From Closterium sp. Naga37s-1 (lineage: Eukaryota; Streptophyta; Zygnematophyceae; Desmidiales; Closteriaceae), in contig CANJKZ010000084.1 of NCBI GenBank assembly GCA_947471745.1, forward strand, positions 1,658,501-1,722,500: a DNA stretch of 64,000 bases, given 5' to 3'. Position numbers and translations under genes: made by a program. The notes under the pieces were generated by a model. That model was given only the letters and a program-made list of their open reading frames with translations, did not search any database and had not been told where the DNA came from. Of the stretch, positions 49,075 through 58,944 are shown in pieces (positions within the stretch are counted from its first letter, which is position 1; each line of letters opens with the position of its first letter).

Positions 49075-51994
49075 GCTCGCTCACTTGCTGCACCTCCTCC
49101 TCTTCTTCCTCTGCATCATTGGCCTCCTCTCCCCCATTCACAAGGGAGGATTGCCTTGTGGTTGTGCTGCCGCTGCTCAGTTCCAAAGGCAGCTCCACAT
49201 GCTCCAAACCGGAACTCTTCACCTCCCCAAACCGCACGCCTATCTTCGCCTCATTCTCCGCCTTCCAATCCTTGTACATGAAGTTCTCCATGAACCTGCA
49301 GTCCCTGCTCACCAAGAACTTCTTGGTGAATGGGTCCCAAAGAAGCCATCCCTTGCTGTTTTGAGCCATGCCCAAGTGCACGGCCCACACCGCCTTGGCA
49401 CCAAGCTTGTTGTGCCGAAGATGCTTAGGCACGAGCGCCATGCACATGCACCCGAACACCCGAAGCATATCCACCTTTGGCTTCCTTCCTAGCCACTCCA
49501 CATAGGGCACCCATTTGTCTGCTCCCACATGAGTCAAGGCTCTGTTCTTGGCCACACACGCGCTCCGCACCGCATCAGGCCAGAAATAGTCGGGTAGCCC
49601 GGCTTCAATGAGCAACCCGCGTGCCGCCTCCGTGATTGTGCGGTTCGCTCGCTCGGCGATGCCGTTCATTGCAGGGGAGTATGGCATGGTGAGGGAGTGC
49701 CGAATACCATTCTTCTTCAGCCACAACCCAAACTCCTTGCTCAGGAACTCTCCCCCTCGATCGGTGTGGATTGAATTGACTAGACGGTCTTGATGCCGCT
49801 CCACCATCGGGAACCAATCCGTCTTCAACGTTTCAGCCACGTCGCTCTTCTTGGCCAGCACGTACACCCAAGTCATGCGGGTGTAGACGTCGACAATGGT
49901 GAGAAAATACTCAGCTCCAGCAGCTCCAAGCTTCAGGGGGCCCACCACGTCCATCACCACCTCATCAAGCGGTGCCTTTGCCGTTGCCTCCGAACTAGGG
50001 AACGGAAACCGGGTGAACTTGGCTTGAATGCACGTCGGGCAGCCAAGCACCTCATCGGGCTCCCCCTTCACACGTATGCCAGCAACCATCTCATTCTTCA
50101 CTAGCTGCTGCAAGATGGGCAGGGCCACATGCCCCATGCGCCGATGCAAGGTGAGCCAATCACACTCCCCCGTAGACGAAGTTGGATTGGAGAATGCCGC
50201 GCTCGCAATAGCGCCCCACATACTCTCTCCGTAGTCCTCCTCCGTTGCTGCCTCGGGGTTCTCCTCACCCTTTTGCTGCTCCTTGGTTGCTGCACCACTC
50301 TCCTTAGGTTCACTGAACTTGCTGGTCCCTCCAGGTTTGCTCTTCTTGAGCTCATTCTCCTTAGCGCGACCATTCGCGCCATCATCGCTACCAACCGCTC
50401 CATCCTTGGTGCTGATGCTTGCTGCCACTTGCCTCTCCTTAGGCATAGGGACCACTGGGATCTGCCACATCTCGTTGTAGACATCCCTGTCCTCATGAAG
50501 GTCCCAAAGAATCCGATCGCCAAGCCTTGCGGTGTAGGTCTTGACTCCGTTCGAGTTCGTGTCCATGCCGGCCTTTGCCAACCGCCGCACGGAAATCAGG
50601 TTTGCAGCAAGGCTGGGCACCCAAAGCACGTTCTTGAGGCCCACCATCTTCCCATCAGCACCCTTGAACATGGCCTTCCCCATGCCTTTCACCTCGGCTC
50701 GCTGCCCCAAAGCCGATGTGACATGCTTCACCGGTGACGGCTCGAGTTCGGTGAGCAAGTCCGGGCGAGGTGTCATGCTATAGGTAGCGCCACTATCAAT
50801 CACCCAATAGTCCAGGGGGTGTAGGGTCACCTTCCCCACAGCTGCTGGCTCCTCAAAGCCTTCATCCTTCTCTGGACCAGCCGGGGCTTGCGTCGACACG
50901 AAGTAGAATAGACCCGGGTATCGATGGTCGCTCGGGTCCTTGTCGTTGTCTCCGCTCTTCATGTTTGCAGCTCCGCCACCGCGACCGCCACGGCCTCCAC
51001 GGCCTCGTCCTCTCCCTCCTCCTGCTCCTCTACCCTCTTGGCCTTGAGCAGGGGTCCAACCATCAGGGAGTTTGTAGCAGTCGCGCCACATGTGTCCGCT
51101 CTTGTGGCAATAGTGACACTCGCCGTCGAATCGGCCGCGACCGCGTCCGTAGCTCTTGTCGTCGCTGCCGTAACCGCCACTCCTGCGGCCTCCGCCGAAG
51201 TTGCTGCCACCAAACCTTCCTCCCCCTCGTCCTCTGCCTCTTCCTCGACCATATCCACGGCCGATGCTCGCTGCCCCAGCGCCATCCGCACTCGCCAACT
51301 CACGGCGGCGGAAATCCTCTTGAAGGATAGCTCGCTTCACGTCTTCAAGCGAGAGGCGGGGCAAGTCGCGATTAAGGTTGATGATGAGCGAGGACCATGA
51401 CTCTGGGAGTAAGGCCAGCAACTTGGTCTTCTTTTGGAGCTCACTGTAGTTCAAATCAGCTCCCTCAAGCCGCGTGAACAAGTCGAAGAATTTCTGCACC
51501 CCTTCTTCAACCGCTTCGTCTTCTTCAATTCGTAGTGCCGCCATTTGCCGTTCCAACACCACCGCTACCGCCGCTGTTGCAGGAGCATGTACACCCTTGA
51601 GAGCAGCCCATGCATTTGGTCCTTTCTCTGGTTCACGCTGGAATGGCTTGATGTGACGGATCTGACTGCTCCCCAACGCTTTCCCAAGTAAGAGATAGCC
51701 TTGTGCGCTCTTCCGCACCCACGGGCTCTTCTCCGGGTCGTTCTCGGGGCGCTTCTCCGTTCCTTCCATCACCTCCAGCAGGTCATAGTGGTCAAAGATG
51801 TTCTCCATCTTGAAGGACCATTCAGCAAAGTTGTCACCGTTGAACTTGTCAAGCCCAAACACCCTAGGCTCATCCCTAGGTGGGCCAAGTCTTGGTTGCA
51901 TGGGCGCCATGGCTGAATCACGGGGTTGGCCTTGAGCTTGAGCTTCTCCACTGCCACCAGCACCTCTGCCACCCCTTTCCTCAGGTCCAGACAT
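48983..51994 (-). CDS. E1 Gag-protease-integrase open frame (about 1003 aa)
   Basis: I chose ATG 51994 (MSGPEERGGRGAGGSGEAQA), the first ATG after the primer-binding site; the frame is open upstream through the site itself. UBN2 Gag domain at about 45-240 (LDKFNGDNFAEWSFKMENIF), Arg/Gly-rich stretch, canonical zinc knuckle CHYCHKSGHMWRDC (about 293-306), protease VIDSGATYSMTP (Asp about 400), pre-integrase LHRRMGHVALPIL with CPTCIQAKF (about 615-655), and integrase Asp682, Asp745, Glu781 (VMDVVGP, TDRGGEF, NGIAERANR) with 35 residues between the second Asp and Glu. The remaining residues are the integrase C-terminal region to the frame change. No internal stop. Confidence 0.95.
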   Translation of the reverse strand: MSGPEERGGRGAGGSGEAQAQGQPRDSAMAPMQPRLGPPRDEPRVFGLDKFNGDNFAEWSFKMENIFDHYDLLEVMEGTEKRPENDPEKSPWVRKSAQGYLLLGKALGSSQIRHIKPFQREPEKGPNAWAALKGVHAPATAAVAVVLERQMAALRIEEDEAVEEGVQKFFDLFTRLEGADLNYSELQKKTKLLALLPESWSSLIINLNRDLPRLSLEDVKRAILQEDFRRRELASADGAGAASIGRGYGRGRGRGRGGGRFGGSNFGGGRRSGGYGSDDKSYGRGRGRFDGECHYCHKSGHMWRDCYKLPDGWTPAQGQEGRGAGGGRGRGRGGRGGRGGGAANMKSGDNDKDPSDHRYPGLFYFVSTQAPAGPEKDEGFEEPAAVGKVTLHPLDYWVIDSGATYSMTPRPDLLTELEPSPVKHVTSALGQRAEVKGMGKAMFKGADGKMVGLKNVLWVPSLAANLISVRRLAKAGMDTNSNGVKTYTARLGDRILWDLHEDRDVYNEMWQIPVVPMPKERQVAASISTKDGAVGSDDGANGRAKENELKKSKPGGTSKFSEPKESGAATKEQQKGEENPEAATEEDYGESMWGAIASAAFSNPTSSTGECDWLTLHRRMGHVALPILQQLVKNEMVAGIRVKGEPDEVLGCPTCIQAKFTRFPFPSSEATAKAPLDEVVMDVVGPLKLGAAGAEYFLTIVDVYTRMTWVYVLAKKSDVAETLKTDWFPMVERHQDRLVNSIHTDRGGEFLSKEFGLWLKKNGIRHSLTMPYSPAMNGIAERANRTITEAARGLLIEAGLPDYFWPDAVRSACVAKNRALTHVGADKWVPYVEWLGRKPKVDMLRVFGCMCMALVPKHLRHNKLGAKAVWAVHLGMAQNSKGWLLWDPFTKKFLVSRDCRFMENFMYKDWKAENEAKIGVRFGEVKSSGLEHVELPLELSSGSTTTRQSSLVNGGEEANDAEEEEEEVQQVSERAPSLPSRTTSAPPDSSHTAATPRPSSPCS

Positions 51995-52014
51995 TGTCGA
52001 AACTGCTCCAAGGG

Positions 52015-52026
52015 GCTCTGATACCA
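52015..52026 (-). promoter_or_regulatory. E1 primer-binding site
   Basis: Minus strand TGGTATCAGAGC, two bases inside the 5' LTR end. Perfect initiator tRNA-Met site. Confidence 0.92.
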
Positions 52027-52028
52027 CT

Positions 52029-52847
52029 TGTTATAGTCACAATAGGCTTGAATGTGCCTAAAACGAAAGATAGAGAGCACAGAAGGATTTCTGCACAGCG
52101 CCTTCAAACGTTGATAGCGTTCTGCTCACAGCTGCAAATGACTTGATTCAAATTGGATCTGGAGCGTCTTCACGTCGTCTACAATTAGCAATTTAGATTG
52201 CACGATTTGATAAAGAATTGACGACACAGCGTCAGTTTGAACGAACGGTACTATGGCAGCCACTATAGTCTTAGAACACAAGATAGGAAGAGTTACGAGT
52301 TGGGAATGACTCCCAGCTCCTACAAACCCCAAGAGCCGAGGTACAGTGATGTGGAACACTGCCACACTGTCCCCAACCACGAAGGGTCTCGAAACTACCC
52401 TTCACTAGGGCCTACACCAAGTGAAATGTTACACTACACAAAGTAATGTAACTATCTTCAATATCTTGAGGTGTACCCTTTTAGCAAGCTTCGAAATCAC
52501 TTGAGGCTTGACACCAAGGCTCGGGCTCTTCATCACAAACTCATCCTTGAGTTCTTGATGGGTCTGCTGCACACACCTGCGACACACCGAATGTTCGACA
52601 CAAGACAAAATAGAAACCGCGCACGACAAAATAGAAACCGCGCGCGAGACACAAACGACCGCGTAACACGCGTCTAGCGATAACTCGCTATTGACTCGAC
52701 ACACACACTCGACATCATGACTCAACATTCACACACAATTATAAGCATGAAATATATATTATCCCATGCCCTCATACCATTCCATACACACACACATGCA
52801 CGCACACGGACAACAAGCCGAGTGCAAACCGTAGGGTTGCACCAACA
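52029..52847 (-). repeat. E1 5' LTR (819 bp)
   Basis: Nearly identical to 46364-47182. A possible TATA box is at 52750-52761. Right-hand flank CTATG completes the target duplication. Confidence 0.95.
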
Positions 52848-53009
52848 CTATGCCCTCTCAAACTGCTCACGCTCCTCCCTCTCCAAGCGGAGGAGACGTT
52901 GCTCGCGGGTCAGGAAACGTACAGTGCGCGGTGTAGGCGCCACAGTGCCAATGCCTCCAGCTCCAGCACCCCTAGAACCAGCACCTCCACCACTGACACC
53001 CTCGGGGCC
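52848..53009 (-). pseudogene. D1 linker, upstream piece between E1 and E2
   Basis: 162 bases. The minus strand encodes Gly/Ala-rich GGAGSRGAGAGGIGTVAP and then RTVRFLTREQRLLRLEREER, leading into the Gln-rich repeats on the other side of E1. A TAG at the E1 target site replaces what was probably the first CAG of the Gln run. E2 ends it at 53010. Confidence 0.72.
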
Positions 53010-53818
53010 TGTTATAGTCACAATAGGCTTGAATGTGCCTAAAACGAAAGATAGAGTGCATAGACGGATTTCTGCACAGCGGCTTCAAACGTCGATAGCA
53101 TTCTGTTCACAGCTTCAAAAGACTTGCTAAAAATTGGATCTGAAGCGAGTTGATATCGCCTACAATAGACAGCTTACATCGCACGATTTCATTCAGTATT
53201 GATGACGCAACGTCGGTTTAAACGAACGTCACTATGGCAGCCACTATAGACTTAGAACACAAAATAGGAAGAGTTACGAGTTGGGAATGACTCCCAGCCT
53301 CTACAAACCCAAAGAGCCGAGGTACAGTGATGTGGAAAAGTGCCACACTATCCCCAACCATGAAGGGTCTCGAAACTACCCTCCACAAGGGCCTACACCA
53401 AGAGAAATGTTACACTACACATTGTAATGTAACTATTCTCACTATCTTGAAGTTTACCCTTGTTGGAGAGCTTCGAAATCCCTTGAATCTTGAAACCAAG
53501 GCTGTGGTTCTTCAAGATAAATTCTTCCTTGACTTCTTGGAAGTCTGTTGCGCACACCTGAAACACACCGAACGTTCCACACACGACAAAATAGAAAACC
53601 GCACACCACACGCAAAAGATGACGTGACACATGACTAGCGATAACTCGCTATTGACTCAACACACACATTCAAAATCATGCCTCATAATTCACACACTAT
53701 TGTAAGCATTGAATATATATTATCTCATGCCCTCATACCATTCCATGCACACACGCATGCACGCACACGGACAACAAGCCGAATGCGAACCGTAGGGTTG
53801 CACCAACAAACGTCCCCT
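53010..53818 (-). repeat. E2 3' LTR (809 bp)
   Basis: Clearly diverged from the E1 LTRs but aligned end to end (TGTTGGTGCAACC...CTATAACA on the minus strand). The polypurine tract next to it reads CCGAGGGGACGTT on the minus strand, interrupted by a C. Confidence 0.9.
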
Positions 53819-53859
53819 CGGATTGTTGGCCTTAGGATCTTGCTCTCTCAGTTCAGAGA

Positions 53860-55346
53860 CATCCCAGCCAGCTTGCAACACTTCAATGCTGCTGCTCCAC
53901 CAGCCTCTTGGTCATCATGTCAGCAAACTGCACCGTCGTCTTCATGTAATGCAACTCAACATCACCCGCGGCCACCATGCTCCTCGTCCAATGCCATTTC
54001 ACCCCCATGTGCTTCGTGAGGCCATGCAACACAGGGTTCTTAGCAAGAGCAATGGCACCCTGGCTGTCACAGTAGAGTGGGGTAGGTCCTTGTTGCTCCT
54101 CCCCCAATTCAGCCAACAAACGCCGTTTCCACACAATCTTCTGTACGGCACGGAAGAGTGCCATGTACTCGGACTCGACCATGCTCAATGCTTGGTCCAC
54201 CTGCTTCTTTCACTCCGAAGAAGTTGGGCCTCCACCAACACAGCAAATGAAGCCTCCCACACTTGTCATGTTCTCCTGTTCTGATGCATAAGAGGCATCG
54301 GAGAAGGGTGTGAGGAACAAACGCCCGTATTCAACACCATCCGCGCACTTTTGGCGCCTTTGTGCTGCCTCCGAGTATTGCAGCCCAACCGTCACTGTTT
54401 GGCCAAGATACTTGGCCACCCTCATTCCAACTGCTACCTGCTCCTCATTAGGGCATTGAACAACCCTAGCCAGCTGCCGGTAGCAAAGGCGATGTCCGGT
54501 CGGGTGTTAACCGCCGCATACATGAGGCTGCCCACCAATGAGTGAAAACGGCGCCTCTCCTCTTCGCCAACACTCTCCTCCTCTGGTCCCTTAACACACT
54601 TGAACCCAGAAGGGAATGGAGTAGCCACATGGCCTTCAATCTGCCCAAAGTTGTCAGCCAAGGCCTCCACGTACTTCCGTTGGTGCACACGCATACACCG
54701 TTTCTCCACATCTTGTTCGATGTGGAGCCCGAGGTAGAAGCTCACGCCATCAAGGGCCTTGCACTTGAACTTGTCTCGAAGCTTCAGCATCACCTCCTTC
54801 ACAAGGTCAGAGGAGGGTGAGAAAATGAGGATGTCATCCACATAAACCGCCATGAAACTCCTCTGCTCCCCCTCGCCAAGCATGAACAAGGAATGATTGG
54901 CGGAAGAGGGAGTGAACCCGATCTCCTCCAAGACTTCACGCAGCTTCAAGTACCACTGCCTAGGGGCTTGCTTGAGTCCATAGAGTGCCTTCTTCAGCTC
55001 CATACTCTGCCACTACCATCATCAAACCCCTCTGGCTGTGCCATAAAAATCTTTTCCTCGAGGACGCCGTTGAGGAATGCCGTTGTCACGTCCATTTGTT
55101 TCACCACCCATCCTTTGATAGTAGCTCCCGCGAGTAGGGTTCGCAGCGTCGTCCGATTCTCCACAGGAGCAAACAATTCCTTGTAGTCCACCTTCTCCTT
55201 CTCCTAGTACCCCTTGGCCACAAGCCTAGACTTGTAGCGCTCGATTTTGCCGTCGGCGTTGGACTTGATCTTGAAGAGCCACTTGGACGTAATCGCCTTA
55301 CTCCCCTCCGGTAGCTCCACCAATTCCCACGTGCCGTTCTCCTCAA
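53860..55346 (-). pseudogene. E2 reverse transcriptase-RNase H
   Basis: Minus-strand pieces 55346-55101, 55191-54994, 55003-54434, 54425-54210 and 54200-53883. RT blocks MDVTTAFLNG and catalytic YVDD (FMAVYVDDILIF) are present; RNase H has FSDASYAS, VESEYMA, YCDSQGAIAL and ADMMTKRL. Stops and frameshifts lie near 55200, 55005, 54480 and 54205. Non-functional. Confidence 0.9.
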
Positions 55347-55377
55347 TGCTCTTCAGCTCGCTCTCCATTGCCTTCTT

Positions 55378-56781
55378 CTACTCCTCAGAATCACTACTTT
55401 CCAAGGCCTCATTGAGAGTTGCTGGTTCCCCTAGCATCTCCACAGGAGAGAAGAACGCGAAAGCAAACTCCTCGTACTCACTTTCCTCGTCATCTCCAAC
55501 CATCATTGCTGCTCCAGCCAAGGCTGACTTGGCTGGCTTTCCCAGCGCATCATAGGTCAGCCTATTAGGGGCTTGGATTCTCCTTTTGCCCCTTCCTTCC
55601 TCCTCAGCTGCAGGGACATGAAGGCTCTCATGGCGTTGCTTCGGGGTGACGTGAATCCGAGGAGTACTCGTTGCTCGAGATGGAAGTGTCGGTGCACGCT
55701 TGCTCGTTTGCTGCACCTCCTCCCCCTCTTCCTCTCCATTCCTGGCCTCCTGTCCCCCATTCACAAGAGGAGATTGCCTTGTGATGGTGCTACCACTACT
55801 CAGCTGCAGAGGCAGGTCCACATGCTCCAAGCCAGAACTCTTCACCTCCCCAAACCGCACGCCTATCTTCGCCTCATTCTCCGCCTTCCAATCCTTATAC
55901 ATCAGATTTTCCATGAATTTGCAGTCCCTGCTCACCAAGAATTTCTTGTTGAATGGGTCCCAAAGAAGCCACCCCTTGCTGTTTTGAGCCATGCCCAAGT
56001 GCACAGCCCATATCGCCTTGGCACTGAGCTTGTTGTGTCGAAGATGCTTAGGCACGAGCGCCATGCACATGCACCCGAACACCCGAAGCATATCCACATT
56101 TGGCTTCCTTCCAATCCACTCCACATAGGGCACCCATTTGTTTGCTCCCACATCAGTAAAGGCTCTGTTCTTAGCCACACACGAACTCCGCACTGCATCA
56201 GGCCAAATGTAATCGGGTAACCCGGCTTCAATGAGCAATCCGCGCGCCGTCTCCATGATTGCCCGGTTCACTCGCTCGGTGATGCCATTCATTGTAGAGG
56301 AGTACGGCATGGTAATGGAGTGCCTTATGCCATTCTTCTTCAGCCACATAGAGAAATCCTTGCTCAGGAACTCTCCCCCTCGATCAGTGCGAATTGCTTT
56401 CACTAGCCGGTCTTGTTGCCGCTCCACCATCGGCAACCAATCGGTCTTCACCTTTTCAGCCACGTCGCTCTTCTTGGAGAGCACATACACCAAGGTCATG
56501 CGGGTGTAGACGTCCACAATGGTGAGGAAATACTCTGCTCTAGCAGCTCCAAGCTTCAAGGGGCCCACTACATTCATCACCACCTCATCAAGTGGCCTCC
56601 TAGCCGTTGCCTCCGAGCTAGAGAACAGGAATCGCGAGAACTTGGCTTGCATGCATGTCGGGCAACGAGGTACCTCAAGGGGTCCCCCTTCACACATATG
56701 CCAGCAACCATCTCTTCCTTCACTAGCTTCTGCAAAATATGCAGAGCCACATGTTCCATGCGATAATGCAAAGTGGGCCAA
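55378..56781 (-). pseudogene. E2 integrase and linker frame, catalytic Asp lost
   Basis: A 467-codon minus frame. It enters by a frameshift near CPTCMQAKFSRF. The first catalytic Asp is Asn (VVMNVVGPL; E1 has VVMDVVGPL). The second Asp (RTDRGGEF) and the Glu (NGITERVNR) are kept. It continues through the C-terminal region and PNRLTYDALGKP in one frame toward RT, up to a TAG at about 55378. It shows how family E joins integrase and RT without a frameshift. Confidence 0.92.
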
Positions 56782-57405
56782 TCACACTCCCCTGTAGCCG
56801 AAGTCGGATTGGAGAATGCTGGATTTGTAATAGTGCCCCACATGCTCTCTCCGTACTCCTTCGTTGCTTCCTCATGGTTCTCCTCACCCTTTTGCTGCTC
56901 CTTGGCTGCTTCACCACTCTCCTTATGCTCACACTGCTTGCTGGTCTCTCCCAGATTGCACTTCTTGGACTCGTTCTCCTTGACGCCATCGTTAGTGTTG
57001 TCGCTGCTACCAACCGCTTCACCCTTGGTGCTGACGCTTGCTGCCACTTGCCTCTCCTTTGGCATTGGGACCACAGGGATCTGCCACATCTTGTTGTAGA
57101 CATCCTTGTCTTCGTGAAGGTCCCAAAGAATCCGCTTGTCAAGCCTTGCGATGTAGGTCTTGAGCTCGTGTCCATGCCGGCCTTTTGCAATCACCGCATG
57201 AAATCAGGTTCGCAGCAAGTTTGGGCACCAAAAGAACGTTCTTGAGGCCCACCATCTTCCCATCAGCACCTTCTAACATGGCCTTGCCCATGCCTTTCAC
57301 CTCTGCTTGCTGCCCCAAAGCCGATGTGACATGCTGGATCTGTGACGGTTTGGTGAGCAAGTCCGCACGAGGTGTCATGTTATAGGTAGCGCCGCTATCG
57401 ATCAC
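56577..57405 (-). pseudogene. E2 protease and pre-integrase part
   Basis: 57405-57139 starts IDSGATYNMTPRADLL (protease Asp-Ser-Gly kept). After a frame change near 57190 the frame 57194-56577 reads ILWDLHEDKDVYNKMWQIPV, an acidic/Lys-rich spacer and the pre-integrase LHYRMEHVALHIL, where the conserved Gly before the second His of E1 (RRMGHV) is Glu. Confidence 0.88.
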
Positions 57406-58144
57406 CCAATAGTCCAGAGAGTGTAGGCTCCTCTAAGCCTTCCACATTCTCTGGTCCAGCCGATGATTGCGTTGAGACGAAGAAGAATTGACCCGGGAAC
57501 CGATCGTCGCTCGAGTCGTTGTCGTTATCTCCACTCTTGATGTTTGCAGCTCCACCTCCGCGACTGCCATGGCCTCCACAGCCTCTTCCTCTCCCCCCCC
57601 CTGCTCCTTTTCCCTCTTGAACTTGAGCAGGAGTCCATCCATCAAGGAGTTTGTAGCAATCGCGCCACATGTGTCCGCTCTTGTGGCAAAAATGACACTC
57701 GCCGTCGAACCGTCCGCGACCGCGTCCGTAGTTCTTGTTGTCATTGCCATAGCTGCCACTTCCGCGGCCTCCATTGTAGTTGCTGCCTCCAAACCTTCCT
57801 CCTCCTCGTCCTCTGGCCCTTCCACGACCATATCCCTTGCCGATGCTTGCTGCCCCAGCGCCATCCGAACCCGCCAACTCACGGTGGCGGAAATCCTCTT
57901 GAAGGATCGCTTCCTTCACGTCTTCAAGCGAGAGGCGGGGCAAGTCATGATTAAGGTTGATGATGAGCGAGGACCATGACTCTAGGAGTAAGGCCAGCAA
58001 CTTGGTGTTCTTTTGCAGCTCACTATAGTTGAGATCCGCTCCTTCAAGCCGACTCAACAAGTCGAAGAATTTCTGCACCCGTTCTTCAACCGGTTCATCT
58101 TCTTAAATACGTAATGCCGCCATTTGCCGCTCCAAGACTACCGC

Positions 58145-58489
58145 TGTCAGAGGTCTACTGGTGATCTCCGATTGATCCTAGGGAAGGGTTATAGGCTCGT
58201 TGTCCTGGGGGGTTATGGGCGCACTAAACCGCTACTTAACAAGCCCTTTTATCCCAATGGTCTAGTGGTTGGGATTCTGACATGGTATCAGAGTGAAGGT
58301 CTCGGGTTCGAATCCCAGTGTGTGCACCTCGAGCATCCCAGTGCGGAGGGGTGTCAGAGGTCCACTGGTGATCCCCGATTGATCTTAGGGAAGGGGTACG
58401 GGCTCGTTGTCCTGGGGGGTTATGGGCGCACTGACCCGCTACTTAACAAGCTATTTTATCCCACTTGTCTAGTGGTTGGGATTCTGACA
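58145..58489 (+). mobile_element. TRIM (terminal-repeat retrotransposon in miniature), 345 bp
   Basis: Two 138-bp direct repeats (58145-58282 and 58352-58489), each TGTCAGAGG...TTCTGACA with TG/CA ends and about 12 differences, enclose a 69-bp interior. The interior starts with the primer-binding site TGGTATCAGAG (58283-58293) and ends with the purine tract GCGGAGGGG (58343-58351). ACCGC occurs on both sides (58140-58144 and 58490-58494), and E1's uninterrupted Gag shows the empty site. It cannot code for protein and needs proteins from another element. Orientation is set by the primer-binding site and purine tract. Confidence 0.95.
58259..58318 (+). promoter_or_regulatory. tRNA-like A-box and B-box across the TRIM LTR-PBS junction
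   Basis: TAGTGGTTGGG (58263-58273) fits the tRNA A-box consensus and GGTTCGAATCC (58305-58315) is a perfect B-box. The distance of 42 bases between their starts is close to that in a tRNA gene (about 44). The A-box is in the LTR, the primer-binding site lies between, and the B-box is in the interior. This could be a pol III promoter or the scar of a tRNA; stems do not form a full cloverleaf by eye. Confidence 0.55.
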
Positions 58490-58930
58490 ACCGCTACCGC
58501 GGCTGTCGCAGGAGCATGTACACCCTTTAGAGCAGCCCATGCTTTTGGTCCCTTCTCTGGTTCATGCTGGAATGGCTTGATGTGACGGATCTGGCTGCTC
58601 CCCAACGCTTGCCCGAGTAGGAGATAGCCTTGTGCGCTCTTCTGCACCCACGGGCTCTTCTCCGGGTCGTTCTCGGGGCGCTTCTCCGTTCCTTCCATCA
58701 CCTCCAGCAGGTCATAGTGGTCAAATACGTTCTTCATTCTGAAGGACCGTTGATTGAAGTTGTTTCCATTGAACTTGTCAAGCCCAAACACCCTAGGTTC
58801 ATCTGAATCTCGGCCATGGCGCCATGGCTGAATCACGGGGGTTGGCCCTGAGCTTGGACTTCTCCACTGCCACCAGCACCTCTACCATCCCTTTCCTCAG
58901 GTCCAGCCATTGTTGAAACGGCTCCAAGGG

Positions 58931-58942
58931 GCTCTGATACCA
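58931..58942 (-). promoter_or_regulatory. E2 primer-binding site
   Basis: Minus strand TGGTATCAGAGC, intact, next to the 5' LTR. Confidence 0.9.
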
Positions 58943-58944
58943 CT

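Larger units (their letters stand above)
46364..52847 (-). mobile_element. Complete, young Tnt1-like copia element E1
   Basis: 6,484 bp with 819-bp LTRs differing at about seven positions by eye, flanked by CTATG (46359-46363 and 52848-52852). The primer-binding site and polypurine tract are intact. The coding region has only one visible lesion, a single-base frame change near 49030 between the integrase and RT parts. All catalytic residues of protease, integrase, RT and RNase H are present. It is the most recent autonomous-type insertion in the window. Confidence 0.95.
42838..53009 (-). mobile_element. Family D copia element D1, interrupted and incomplete
   Basis: Pieces 42838-46363 and 52848-53009, with E1 between them (CTATG duplication) and the solo LTR at 43939-44324 inside. 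Minus-strand order: linker, RT, RNase H, 3' UTR, 3' LTR. Its gag and integrase should lie beyond E2, past the window. RT is closest to family A (HSLDFSTAFLQGSLHEQIWL) but the linker and LTR differ. Confidence 0.85.
57395..58920 (-). pseudogene. E2 Gag, interrupted by the TRIM
   Basis: ATG 58920 (MAGPEERDGR by comparison with E1), frame changes near 58810, then VFGLDKFNGNNFNQRSFRMK and ALKGVHAPATAAVAVV, where the TRIM enters. Beyond it, 58078-57395 reads QKFFDLLSRLEGADLNYSEL, the Arg/Gly-rich region, and the knuckle CHFCHKSGHMWRDC intact. A TAA lies near 58103. Confidence 0.9.

Noticed and set aside
50924..51400. Plus-strand frame of 158 codons opposite E1 Gag
   Set aside because: It is the complement of the Arg/Gly-rich and zinc-knuckle segment of a long intact minus-strand frame.
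58283..58326. A functional tRNA gene at the TRIM B-box
   Set aside because: A- and B-boxes are present, but I see no matching acceptor stem or clear anticodon stem, and the sequence is bounded by LTR structure.
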